The notes under the pieces: generated by a model
Seen by the model: only the letters and a program-made list of their open reading frames with translations
Told to the model about the DNA's origin: nothing
The model's database searches: none
Made by a program: the position numbers and the translations under genes
Assembly: GCF_019320115.1 (NCBI RefSeq)
Contig: NC_089589.1
Location: 20,494,749 to 20,558,748 of the forward strand
Source of the DNA: Miscanthus floridulus
Lineage: Eukaryota > Streptophyta > Magnoliopsida > Poales > Poaceae
Reading direction: 5' to 3'
Length of the DNA: 64,000 bases
In this document: in pieces, positions 42,656 through 52,835 of the stretch
Position numbering within the stretch: position 1 is the stretch's first letter
Layout of the letters: every line of letters begins with the position of its first letter

Positions 42656-43606
42656 GGCGGAAGGTTGAGAAGAAGTCGATGAAGAAACGAGAGAAGACGA
42701 AAGACTGAAAATTGATAAAAGAAATAACCGATGAGAACCAGAAGAAGGAAGACAGAAGTAAAAGGATGAAACCAGAATCTACTCACCCAGCCACTTTCTT
42801 CTTCGCGAAGCCAAAAGAAGGCCTCGCAGGGGGGACCACGACGGCGAAAACGTCCCCGCCACCCGACGACGGGAGCGGGATAGCAGATACCGGAGCCACG
42901 GAAGAAGCCAGGGCTAGAGCCATGGAAGAACTCTGCACTGGAGGAGCGGTAGAGCTCGGTACCGAGGCTACCAAAGAACTCGACACCGGAGCTCCAGAAG
43001 AAGTCGGCGCGGGAGCCTCAGAAGAACTCGTACCCGACGTCCGATTACTTCAAAAAGTTCAGGACTAAAAGTCAAGACAAAGAAGAAAAATTCAATGCAA
43101 CAGGAATATGAAAACAACTCACCGCCGCATGATGAGGGGTACTTCGTCATCCTCCTCTCCCTCAGCCAAGGAAACCAGAGCACCTGCTAAAAAAAGAATA
43201 AAAAGTACTCGGTTCAAGAGAAAAACAGGAAAACAAAGGAACAAAGAGTATTAAATGTGCTCACCTAAGAGCATGCTAGCAACAACTGGAGTACCTAAGA
43301 GAGTACTTGGTTTGCGAGGCTTCTTGGAGACAGGCAGGCCAGATGAAGACCCATCTATTCGCCCCCTCTTCGGGACACTACAAGGACCGCGAGGGACTAG
43401 ACGAGGAACATATTCTTCATATACATCAACAAATCCGGAAGAAACTCCAGGAAGTGCTGTGGAGGATGGGGACTTACTAGTTGCAGAAGTTCCAGCAAGT
43501 TTATCCCAGTCTCCGCCATGGCAGGGAGAACATCAAGAGGGATCGGGTCAATAAAGTTCCGCCCAAGCACCTATGAAAAAGGATAAAATAGCAAGACAAG
43601 GAAGAG

Positions 43607-44629
43607 CTAAGCAAAAATGGATGCAGCAAGAGTACATAAAGTATCCAAACAAAGAGATAAGCAACTCACAGCTAGGGGCGGGTTGTTGGCAGAGAACTCA
43701 GAGACAGCAAGAGGAATAACGCTCACTCCTTTCAGCATCTTCTGGAGACGCTCGAGTACCTCCTCATCGGTCAGCTGAAGGGCTGGGACCATGCGTGAAG
43801 GATCCTCGGCCCCAGAATACTCGAAGCCAAGGTGTTCCCGCTCTTTCAAAGGCTGAACTCAGCGACGAAGAAAACTCAAAACAATACCGAAACCGATTAA
43901 ACCCTGCTGTTTCAGCATGCTAATCCTATCAAGGAGTGGCTGGGTCACTTGAATCTCAGCAGGTGACTCAAGTTTCTTGTCCCATCGGTCATTCACCACA
44001 GGACCAGATCCAGAGTGGACGACAAGGGAAGGGATTAAATTGGCAGCGTAAAACCAGTCGGCACGCCAATCTTTTACAGAATCAACCAGGTCATAGTCAA
44101 AGAACTTGCTCTTAAGACCCTGGCGAAACTGAATCCCGCAACCGCCAAGAACGCTGGTTTCTTCGTGGCGGGGTTGAAGTTTCAGACGAAAGAAGTAGCG
44201 AAAAAGAGATAGAGAAGGAGAGATTCCAAGGAAAGCTTCACAGAGATGAACAAAAACGGAAAGATGCAGAACAGCATTAGGGGTTAGATGGTTCAGACTA
44301 ACCCTGAAATAACCAAGAAACTGATGAAGGAAGGCGGAAGCAGGAAGGCAAAGTCCGGCGCGGACAAAGGAAACGAAGAGGACAATCTCACCAGGACCCG
44401 GAGCAGGAACCCGATGCTCGCCCGAAACTCTCCATTCAGCGATGACTTTGCTTTGGATCAAGCCGTCGCTGACGAGCTCGCGCAGCTGATCTTCGCTTGT
44501 TGTTGGAGCTGGCCAAACCTTCTGAGCAGCCCTCATGGCCACGAACTCTTGGTTCTCGATCAAAGAAAGGGATGACTCCTCGTCCACGAAGGTCGCCTGG
44601 GACTTGCTCACGGTTTTCTTCTTACCCAT
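43607..44629 (-). pseudogene. Antisense Transposase_28 (gypsy-type) ORF
   Basis: Minus-strand ATG 44629 gives 256 residues containing SDGLIQSKVIAEWRVSGEHR, FERFVSFVRAGLCLPASAF-like text (here GEIVLFVSFVRAGLCLPASA) and FLHQFLGYFRVSLNHLTPN, the signature of PF04195 (putative gypsy-type transposon protein). One TGA (about 43857-43859) interrupts it, after which 43849-43607 continues with KEREHLGFEYSGAEDPSRM and LTDEEVLERLQKMLKG. The name transposase is historical and its biochemical role is unknown. It lies antisense to pol between integrase and 3' LTR, so it needs its own promoter, probably near 44700-44800. Confidence 0.8.
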
Positions 44630-45564
44630 GAACTAGCGGAAGCAAAAAGGTACTGGGGAAGATGAAGCTAGATGGCGGCGCTAAGGACGGCGGTGGCAAT
44701 GGCGACGACGGATGATTAAGAGCTAGGGTTTGAAGGCAAAAGAAAGGCAGTAAGGAAAAAGAGGACGAAGGGTCTATAAATAAATTTTACAGCGTTAGAA
44801 ACGGCCCACCATGCCCGTTAAAACACCGTGTGAGAACGCAACGGTCCATTTACCGACGCAGCTAAAACGACAGAGGGCACAAATCCACACAACGGTACAA
44901 TCCAATGGGCAGATTTCAGACTTATCCGTCCAGCACCACGGCAGGGTTATCAGATCACTACAAGAACAACCCGTCAACCAAGAAGAAACAAAAGGCTACC
45001 TTCCAAGGAACAAAGGAACTCGGTTATTTAAGAAAGAACTCGGTAATCTCATGAACGACAGGGATCACAGCTGAGAAGTAAAGGACAACTCAGAAGACAA
45101 GATTCGTTCCATTACAAGCGACTTCAAAAATAGAAGATTACAAATCTTACAAGACCCTCCAACTGTTTATTCCAAATAGCAAGAGGCTCGGGGCCTACAC
45201 TCAGTGAGTGCACTTTTTCTTCAAAAAAGCGCACGTCACCAAAAGACTTCCTCAACGTAGACCACTACGAGACATTACGACAAAAAGAACCCGGAACAAG
45301 CCATATTCGAGTTCTTTTTGATAAAACTTCAACGAACAATCAGAGCAACTTCAAGGCAAGATCCTCCAGCTCCTTGTTCCAAATAGCAAGAGGCTCGGGG
45401 GCTACAACCAGATGGATGTACTTTTTCTTCAAAAAGCACTCACCACTCAAAGATCCCAAGAAGCGCTACAAGGTTTCACTCCAGAAAGCACTCGGATGAT
45501 GTTTTGTTCCTACTCAACAAGACCTGAAGGAGCAAAACAAGACTTTCAGAGCTCAACCATGAAG

Positions 45565-45576
45565 TGCTCGGGGGCT
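45565..45576 (+). other. Polypurine tract before the 3' LTR
   Basis: TGCTCGGGGGCT abuts the LTR start TGTCGATG at 45577. It is the functional plus-strand priming position by location. Confidence 0.7.
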
Positions 45577-45976
45577 TGTCGATGCGGGACCCACAGGATA
45601 CCCCACAAGGGAAAGAGAAGATCTAGTCTAACTAGGATTCTTCCCATGTAATCTTAGTTGTAGTACTATTTAGTAATCCTACTAGGAACTCTCATTGTAA
45701 ACCGACTAGGACTCTGGCCTCCTGACTATATAAAGGAGGGCAGGGCTCCTGGGAAAAAGGAGAACAGAACAACAATTGTACGACACTTCATAATCAATTC
45801 AACGCAGAGGCTAACGCCGGCTGGACGTAGGGCTGTTACTCGACCATAGTCGAGGGCCTAAACCAGAATAAATCGACTGTCTCTTGCATTCACCATCGAG
45901 TTCTGCATACGCTGAAGCCCGAACAATACTGCCCTGGGGACCCCCGTGGTAGGCTATCGGTGGTAAAACATCGACA
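45577..45976 (+). repeat. 3' LTR of nested gypsy element
   Basis: The 400-bp LTR begins TGTCGATG and ends CATCGACA, followed by the TGTAC target duplicate. It has the same length as the 5' LTR with 9 substitutions and no gaps. Confidence 0.96.
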
Positions 45977-45981
45977 TGTAC

Positions 45982-47899
45982 CTAGATGCATCCAAGAAGA
46001 TAGTTTACCTAAGGAACCGACGCTTCTTAAAGATAAGTCACAAGTACCACAGCAAATTGTTCTTTAGATTTTATGACAACGCCCCAGAGATTGAACCCCC
46101 TTCGGAGAGACGTCATAACGGAGAACACATGTACAGAATGGTGAAAAACATACACGTCGTCTATGGAAAGAAGAATCCGGATGGGACGAACAGAGATAGA
46201 AGCACACCTCCTGTCGAAGGCGTACCTTTCAAGAAACAATCGATCTTTTTTTAGTATCTGCCTTATTGGCCAGACTTAGAGGTCCCCCATGCCATTGATG
46301 CTATGCACATGCAGAAGAATGTCTTTGAGAGTCTCATTGCTATCTTGATGGACATAGGCAAGTCAAAGGATGGTCTGAAAGCACGAAAAGACATGGTGCA
46401 GCTAAACATGATGCCACAGCTTCACCCGGTACCTAGGGCTAATGGAAAATACACTCTGCCCGCGGCGTGCTTCAACCTAACACTAGACGAGAAGAGAGCT
46501 ATATGCACTTTCCTGAGAGGGATCAAAGTCCCGACTGGGTTTTCAGCAAATGTGAAGAAGCTAGTGTCGATGAAGGACTTGTCAATAACACACTGCAAGG
46601 CTCACGATTGCCATGTGATGCTGACAATATTTCTACCTATTGCAATCAGGGCTATAAAGCCAGAGTTCTTGAAAATGGCCATCACCCGCATGTGCTACTT
46701 CTTTTCGAAGATCTCACAGAAGACGATTGGCAAGCAAGAGCTGAGTGACCTACATGAATTTGTGGTGGAGACACAAAACCAACTGGAGATGTGTTTACCT
46801 CCTGCTTTTTTTGATATAATGCCACATCTCATGATTCACATGGTTCATCAAATACAGGCGCTTGGCCCTTGCTACTTGCATGAAATGTGGTCCTATGAGC
46901 GGTTCATGTCGGTTCTAAGTCGATACGTGCATAATCGAGCATACCCAGAGGGCTCCATAGGGTTACAGTACTGAAGAAGTCATCGAGTACTGTCAAGAGT
47001 ACCTACAAGTACAGAAAGGGATTGGTAAACCCGATTCTCGTCACAAGGGTAGGCTGGCTGGGAAGGGCACCAGTGGTAGACAAGTGTTCATCGACCATGA
47101 TTACAAAGTGGTGAGTCGGGCGCATTACAGTGTCTTGCAGAGTACACAACTGATGCAACCGTATATTGATGAACACTTGGCTATCATTATGGCGGAGAGA
47201 AATGGTCGTTTGGATGATTGGGTCATGAAACAACACAAGCAATGACTAACTACATGGTTGAAGGACTAAAACATACCGCCTGGAGAAACCATAGACTCTA
47301 TTACCATCAGTAGGTTGGCGGAGGGGCCATCGAGACAAGTGACATCTTGGAATACTTATGACATCAATGGGTATACGTACTATACCCACGCAAAGTATAG
47401 TAAATATGTGAACCAAAACAGCGCCGTTCGAATAGAGGCTCTCGATGGATTAGGGCGAAAGATCCAATACTTTGGCATCATTGAAGATATATGGGAACTT
47501 GACTATGGAAGGGATATAACGGTGGCCCTATTTCGATGCCGCTAGATCAAACAACACCAACTGAACGAGATCGGATTGAGAGTCCTGGACCTCGAAAATC
47601 TAGGCTACCAAGATGACCCTTGGGTGCTCGCTTCACGTGTCGCACAAGTTTTCTATATGTCTGACCCACAAAGTAACCTCCCCCCGAAGAAGAAGACAAA
47701 GCACGTGGTTGCCTCCGGGAAACAGCACATTATTGGAGTTGATGGCGTGGACGATGTTGAAGCTTACAATAACTACGATGAGATGCCGCTATTCACAGAC
47801 TTTCCTAAGAAGATCAGTGTTGTGGAAAAGAACCTCCCCAAAGACATATTGCCATGGGAACGAAAAGGTGTCAAGAGGAAAGTCGTTACACTGGGCTAG
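45982..47899 (+). pseudogene. TNP2-type transposase of CACTA-2, 3' part
   Basis: The frame resumes after the target duplicate with LDASKKIVYLRNRRFL, continuing the Transposase_21 domain. A TAG at 46252 precedes YLPYWPDL and AIDAMHMQKNVFESL. The DUF4218-like part (HDCHVMLTIFLPIAI, EMWSYERFMSVLSRYVHN) runs to 46970, where a shift occurs. After stops near 47244, 47267 and 47545, the DUF4216-like part (SWNTYDINGYTYYTHAKYS, FGIIEDIWELDYG, FRCR) ends at 47899 with KRKVVTLG and TAG. The domain order matches the CACTA-1 transposase. Stops and shifts make it inactive. Confidence 0.9.
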
Positions 47900-48116
47900 C
47901 TAGTTGTTGAACGTGGAGTGTTTGTGTAAGTGCGTGTTTGTAAGACTTTATTTATGCATGCGTGTGAGACTATATATTTATGTACATGTGTAAGACTACA
48001 TATTTTTTTATGTGTGTGAGACTACATTTATGCATATGTGTGAGACTACCCTTTGCAACATTCAGATGACTCTATTTGAACATCCACTCTATTACTACTA
48101 AAACTTTATGAAATCA
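47900..48116. other. Transposase 3' flank
   Basis: The stretch is AT-rich with GTGTAAGACTA-type short repeats (47930-48045). No gene is present; it is the expected transcript end region. Confidence 0.35.
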
Positions 48117-48772
48117 CTTAACACTTTATGAAATAAAGAAATGACCAAAATAAAAGTAGGAGATCTTGATGAGTTATATAACTCTTATATTCATCACCTT
48201 TACAGCTGAAATCATTTAGTGTTTGAAAATCAGGTTTGAAGCTGTAATTTTCTAAAATTTAAAATTTGAATTGTTCAAAATTAGTGACAAAGATAGATGA
48301 CTAGATTAAAATGATAGAGCACGATTTTAGAAAATTTTAGGGAAAAAAACAATCACATTTAGAGTTAGTATGAAGGAGAAAAACTAGTTACAAGTTTCAG
48401 CCATAGATTAAAAAGAGAAATCACACTTGTTCATCATTGATCATCATGAACAGCTGTGATTTTTCTTTTTAATCTCTGGGTAAAATTTGTAACTAGTTTT
48501 TCTCCCTCATACTAACTCCAAATGTGATGATTTTTTTCCTAAAATTTTCTAAATTCTTGCCCTATCAAGTTAGTGTGTTGATTTGGTTATTCTTTTCATT
48601 TGACAAAGTTTGAGCACTTCAAATTTTCAAATTTAAAAAAATGACAAGTTCGAACGAGATTTTCAACCACTAAATGATTTCAGCTGAAAAAGTGATGAAT
48701 ACCAAAGTTGTATAACTCATCAAGATCTACAACTTTTATTTTGATCATTTCTTCATCTGACAAAGTGATAGT
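48117..48772. repeat. Near-contiguous giant palindrome, about 310-bp arms
   Basis: The left arm (48137-48438) and right arm (48443-48753) are imperfect reverse complements meeting near 48441 at TTGATCAT with almost no loop. Matched landmarks include GTTAGTATGAAGGAGAAAAA against TTTTTCTCCCTCATACTAAC and GATCTTGATGAGTTATA against TATAACTCATCAAGATC. Similarity fades but persists to about 48117 and 48772. No coding potential is visible. Confidence 0.85.
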
Positions 48773-48879
48773 AAACATTGTTCACAAATCAACATGTTTC
48801 TCATATAGTTTATGAAACTATGAGTCATATGTGAATTTATGAACAATATTTACTAATACTTTGTCACATGAAGAAGTGA

Positions 48880-49250
48880 CCAAAATAAAAGTTGTAGATG
48901 GTGAGGAGTTCAACAACTTTTATGTTTACGACTTTTATTGTTGAAATCATTTAAGGTTTCAAAATCTTGTTTGAAGTTGCCATTTAGTGAAATTCAAAAT
49001 TTCAACTATTCAAATTTGGTCAAATGAAAATATGATCAAAATAAAAGTTGTACATATTGATGAGTTCTACAACTTTGGTATTCGTAAGTTTTTCATCTGA
49101 AATCATTTACTCTTTCAAAATATTGTTTCAAGTTTAAATTGTTTGAATTTCAAAATTTGAATCGTTCAAACAAAGTCACATGACAAGATGACCAAAATAA
49201 AAGTTATACATGTTGATGAGTTATACAACTTTTATGTTTATAATATTATC
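48880..49250. repeat. Diverged tandem units related to the palindrome arm, about 150 bp each
   Basis: CCAAAATAAAAGTTGTAGATGG (48889), ATCAAAATAAAAGTTGTACA (49035) and CCAAAATAAAAGTTATACATG (49190) begin successive units that share the TGATGAGTT(A/C)TACAACTTT and TGAAATCATTTA landmarks with the palindrome arms. The palindrome therefore arose by inversion of one unit type in this array (inference). Confidence 0.75.
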
Positions 49251-49483
49251 ATTTTATTTAATTTAATGTCATAAAATTGTAGTCGAAGTTTTAAAATTTA
49301 AATTTTTAATTTTTGTTTTTTTGTTTTCTATATTGTTTTGAATACAATTGTTTATATATATATTTCTTCATATATAGATTAATAAAAAATATTATATTTG
49401 TGCATATACACAAATTGTTTTATATTACTTTGTGTTTTTATGATATAAAAAATATAGAATTTATAATTAAAAAAATAGAAACT

Positions 49484-49607
49484 ATTTGTAGGGGCGGTTG
49501 GATCAGGAACCGCCCCTACAAATGCATTTGTAGGGGCGGCTGGATCAGGAACAGCCCCTAGAAATGTATTTGTAGGGGCGGCTGTATCTGGAACCGCCCC
49601 TACAAAT
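49484..49607. promoter_or_regulatory. Internal cluster of the CACTA-2 terminal motif
   Basis: Three inverted pairs of ATTTGTAGGGGCGG and CCGCCCCTACAAAT are the same motif that fills the element ends. The last half-site ends 9 bp before the TATA box at 49617. Confidence 0.8.
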
Positions 49608-49616
49608 CATCCCAAC

Positions 49617-49624
49617 TATATATA
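49617..49624 (+). promoter_or_regulatory. TATA box of CACTA-2 second gene
   Basis: TATATATA is followed by CAAGGCCGC and a GC-rich leader at 49640-50010. It lies 9 bp from the motif cluster, matching the layout at 12300 and 17521 in CACTA-1. Confidence 0.65.
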
Positions 49625-52600
49625 CAAGGCCGCACACAGGAGTTGCCTGTTGGGCGCTCTCTTCTTCTCCGACGTCGTCAGGCTGCCTCCCGGACCTGTC
49701 CCGACGCCTGCCCCGCGCGCCCCCTCCTCGCACCCGCTCCCTCACCATCCTTCGCCATGCGCTGGGTCGCCCCTCGCCGTAGTCGTTCCCTCGTGGCGCA
49801 ACCGCGCCCACGTTCCCCACGTCGCCGACCGTCCGTCGTCCCTCGCCGCCATCCGGCCCTCTCCCGGCGGCCCCCCTACAGATCCGGCCTTCGCTTAACT
49901 CGGAGAAGCCGCGGCACCTTCACGGCCGCCCAAAACACCCTGGATCCGAGTAGCTCCGCATCCTCTTCGGTAGTTCACAGTCCTAGCGGTCGGATCCGGT
50001 TTGCCAAGGTTCGTTTCTTCCCTTTTCTACCCTACCTACTGTTCCCTTGATGCAAAAGTGAGTCGCATAACAGGTACTACATCACAAAAGGCTTGCATTT
50101 GACTATTTGTGCTCAAGTATTGCTGCTTGCAATGGAAACCTCAACTCTGCATATCATTCCTTCCTTTGAAAAGTGTCTGCCCCAAAAAACTGATTGTTAT
50201 GAAACCTAAGCACTGCAATCTTATACTACGGTCAATTTTATTCTTGCATAAATTTATTGTGGTTCAATATCTTGTAGATTCTAACTGGTTGGATAAGAAG
50301 ATACTAGTTTTTAATTTACTGTTCTGAGACCTACTTTTGTGGCCAGCCTGGTAAACATCCAAAGTCAAGATAGCTTATATATTTGTAAACCTTGAAATCA
50401 GAACACAACAGTCAATAGGGACAAGACCATTGCCACAATGTCACCATATAGGTTGTCCATAGGTTAAGCTCATCGGGAGAACATAACTGACATTGTCAAA
50501 GAATAACAGAAAAATAGTTTTGACTTGGCTTTAGTTCTAATATTGATTACAGCTGGAGTATGGTGTTTGTTTATCTGGATTTTGTATTCATCAGCAAAGC
50601 TCAAGTTATCACAGAACTGAGTTTTGTCTCACATGTCCGAGACACTTCATCAGTCATCAGTATTGTTTGTACTTGAGTTCCTGTTTGAATGTTTGCCTAG
50701 CACTTAGGGTCGGAGATCAAACCATGACACTTTTATTAAATTGTATGTCATGTTGCAACCCCACGGACATGTTCACAGCTAGCAGTTTATAGAAAAAACT
50801 TCAAGTACATGTGAAACACTGCTGCTTGATGTGTCGTCTTATTTTTGTGTGTGCGCTACATAGCCAACTAGCTAGCCGGTATATATGTTCGTCCGACTGA
50901 CCGACCTCACCACCGGCACACGTACCTTTCCCATGACACTTACAGTTTCAATTTCATTACCGAGCAATCGATCTTATATATTACATTATGACATCTGTAA
51001 AACGATTCTTCTATGATTCATCCGTATTGATCATGGATCATATGCTGCATTATTGGCCAATACACTCTCAGTTTGATTGCTCTTTTAGGTTCATTTCCTC
51101 ACTCTTTCTTAGACATTAGATGAAATAGATAGCCTGTTCTACTGTTGTAATTAATGTGCTGCTATTCTATTGTCTCAAGTCCTACTGTTGAGGGTGGCAG
51201 TTTAGCCTGTTTTTTATGCTCTTTGTTTTTGCTGATTTGGATACACTTCTTTTTGGGATCGACCCATCATGGTCGTCTGCATTGTCTTATTATGAATAGA
51301 TATCCTGTCCCCGAGGTAAATAGAAACTGACACTTTACTCAATATGACCACTAAAATATATACTTAGGGTGAATCTAGTATATATCGTTGCTGGAGCATT
51401 GCTAACTCAATTCATTGAGTACAACTAGCTGCAGTTCATTGAGTTTACATTTGGTTTATTTATTTGCAACTCAGATTACAGTGGTTCATTGAGTTTCAGA
51501 AAATTTATAGTAGCTAGCTGAGTTTAGTGTGGTTTTCATTTCCTGTGCAATGTCATTTTCATGATACAACAATCTACCTTTATAATTTGTTCCATGCTTA
51601 GCTGTTGTGTTTTTTTGGAGCTGTTTGTTTCTTATATTAGTCTCTTTTTAGCTTGAACTGCATGGATGCTTGGCCCGTTGGTGGATGGTTAGTTGTAGGT
51701 TAGTTTCATATCAATGTTTGAGTGGTTAGTAATTGAGCCTTTCAGTTTTAAATATTTGAGAAGTGAATAAAATAAGTTTCTACTACTACTGCTGGCTGGC
51801 TGCTGGCCGGCTACTCTACTACTATACTGTCCTCCTGCTCTACTACTATACTGTCCTCCTGCTCTTCTACTACTATACTGTACTACTCTACTACTCTACT
51901 ACTACTACTATACTACTATACTGTCCTCCTGCCTTTCAGTTTTAAATATTTGAGAAGTGAATAAAATAAGTTTTAAATATTTGTTTCCCTTGCTGTTGGC
52001 TGCTACTCTACTACTATACTGTCCTCCTGCTCTTCTCCTACTACTCTACCACTCCTCTTCTACTACTACTCTCTACTCCACTCTACTCCTCTCCTCTCCT
52101 AAGCAGTTGTTGCTTTTTTTGCTACTTCTACTACTTCCTTACTACTACTGTTTACTACTTCTACTTCTGTCTTCTATCAACTACTTGTACTTCTGTCAAC
52201 TACTTATACTACTTCCCTACTACTACTGTCTACTATTTCTGATTGTCCGATCTGTCTATCAGGTTCAGAAGATATTAAGCATATGATGTTCATGTGTGAT
52301 TGAGCAAAGTCAGTATGGCAGCTGTTGCTTTTTTTGGGAAGCAGCACCTGCTTTTTTTTATCAAATCTCCCCTCTCCTCTATTTTTGCCACCTTTCCTAT
52401 CCTCTATGTTTGGGAAGCAGCAGCTGCTTTTTTTACACATTTTCCTCTCTATGTTTGTTAAGCAGTTGTTGCTTTTTTGCCAAATCTCCCCTCTCCTCTC
52501 CTCTCCTTTGTTTTGCCGATGATGAAATTGTCCAAGTCCATACATTATATGGAATATGAGCTGATGATCAAGAACTTGTGAGGAACTTGGCATCATTAGC

Positions 52601-52835
52601 AGCCGCCCCTACATTACCTTCTCCTCTCTTCTCTGTTATGATGCCTTGATGCTCCAAGTTCAAGATCAGATGATGTTTGACATGTTTCTGAGGCCTCTAC
52701 CACTGCTACTTCTCGTTTTTTTATATATTGTTGTTTTATAGGACTACTTTGGTTTATAGACCTTTTTGATTTCTTATACCTTCTCGCGTACCTAAAGCAC
52801 ACTTTCTTGCATCTATTAGAATAAAGCGCGAAATA
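49625..52835 (+). other. Leader exon and long first intron of CACTA-2 second gene
   Basis: A GC-rich tract (49640-50005) ending in GCCAAG|GTTCG is probably an untranslated first exon. Frames in it (49643-50050) are arginine- and proline-rich without domains. The following 2.8 kb is AT-rich, intron-like sequence containing CTACTACT-type microsatellite (51765-52290), a duplicated 40-bp phrase (TTTCAGTTTTAAATATTTGA at 51738 and 51934) and short GCAGCTGTTGC/CTCTCCTCT repeats (52318-52510). No gene is recognised. Confidence 0.5.
51765..52290. repeat. Pyrimidine-rich CTA/CTT microsatellite-like tract
   Basis: Runs of CTACTACTA, CTGTCCTCCTGCTC and CTACTTCTACTT alternate, with the 40-bp phrase duplicated inside. 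Low-complexity frames here are not genes. Confidence 0.8.

Larger units (their letters stand above)
40472..45576. other. Long 3' region of the gypsy element between integrase and 3' LTR
   Basis: This 5.1-kb segment is mostly without plus-strand coding signal. It contains a 109-bp duplication, polypurine-like tracts at 40903, 45179, 45386 and 45565, and minus-strand reading frames described separately. Such a region is a known feature of Tat-lineage plant gypsy elements. Confidence 0.75.
33818..45976 (+). mobile_element. Ty3/gypsy LTR retrotransposon, 12,159 bp, nested in the CACTA-2 transposase
   Basis: Both LTRs are 400 bp (33818-34217 and 45577-45976), differ at 9 positions, and are flanked by the 5-bp duplicate TGTAC (33813-33817, 45977-45981). 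The order is primer-binding site, gag, aspartic protease, reverse transcriptase, RNase H and integrase (to 40471), then a 5.1-kb 3' region with antisense ORFs and repeated polypurine-like tracts before the 3' LTR. Integrase after RNase H defines Ty3/gypsy. The long 3' region with an antisense Transposase_28-type ORF points to the Tat-like group. Several stops and shifts make it non-autonomous. Confidence 0.96.

Noticed and set aside
49643..50050. Arginine/proline-rich ORF after the CACTA-2 internal TATA box
   Set aside because: Probably an untranslated GC-rich first exon; no domain, and the coding part of the gene starts near 52836.
51763..52286. Y/L-rich ORFs
   Set aside because: Low-complexity translations of CTA/CTT microsatellite in an intron-like region.
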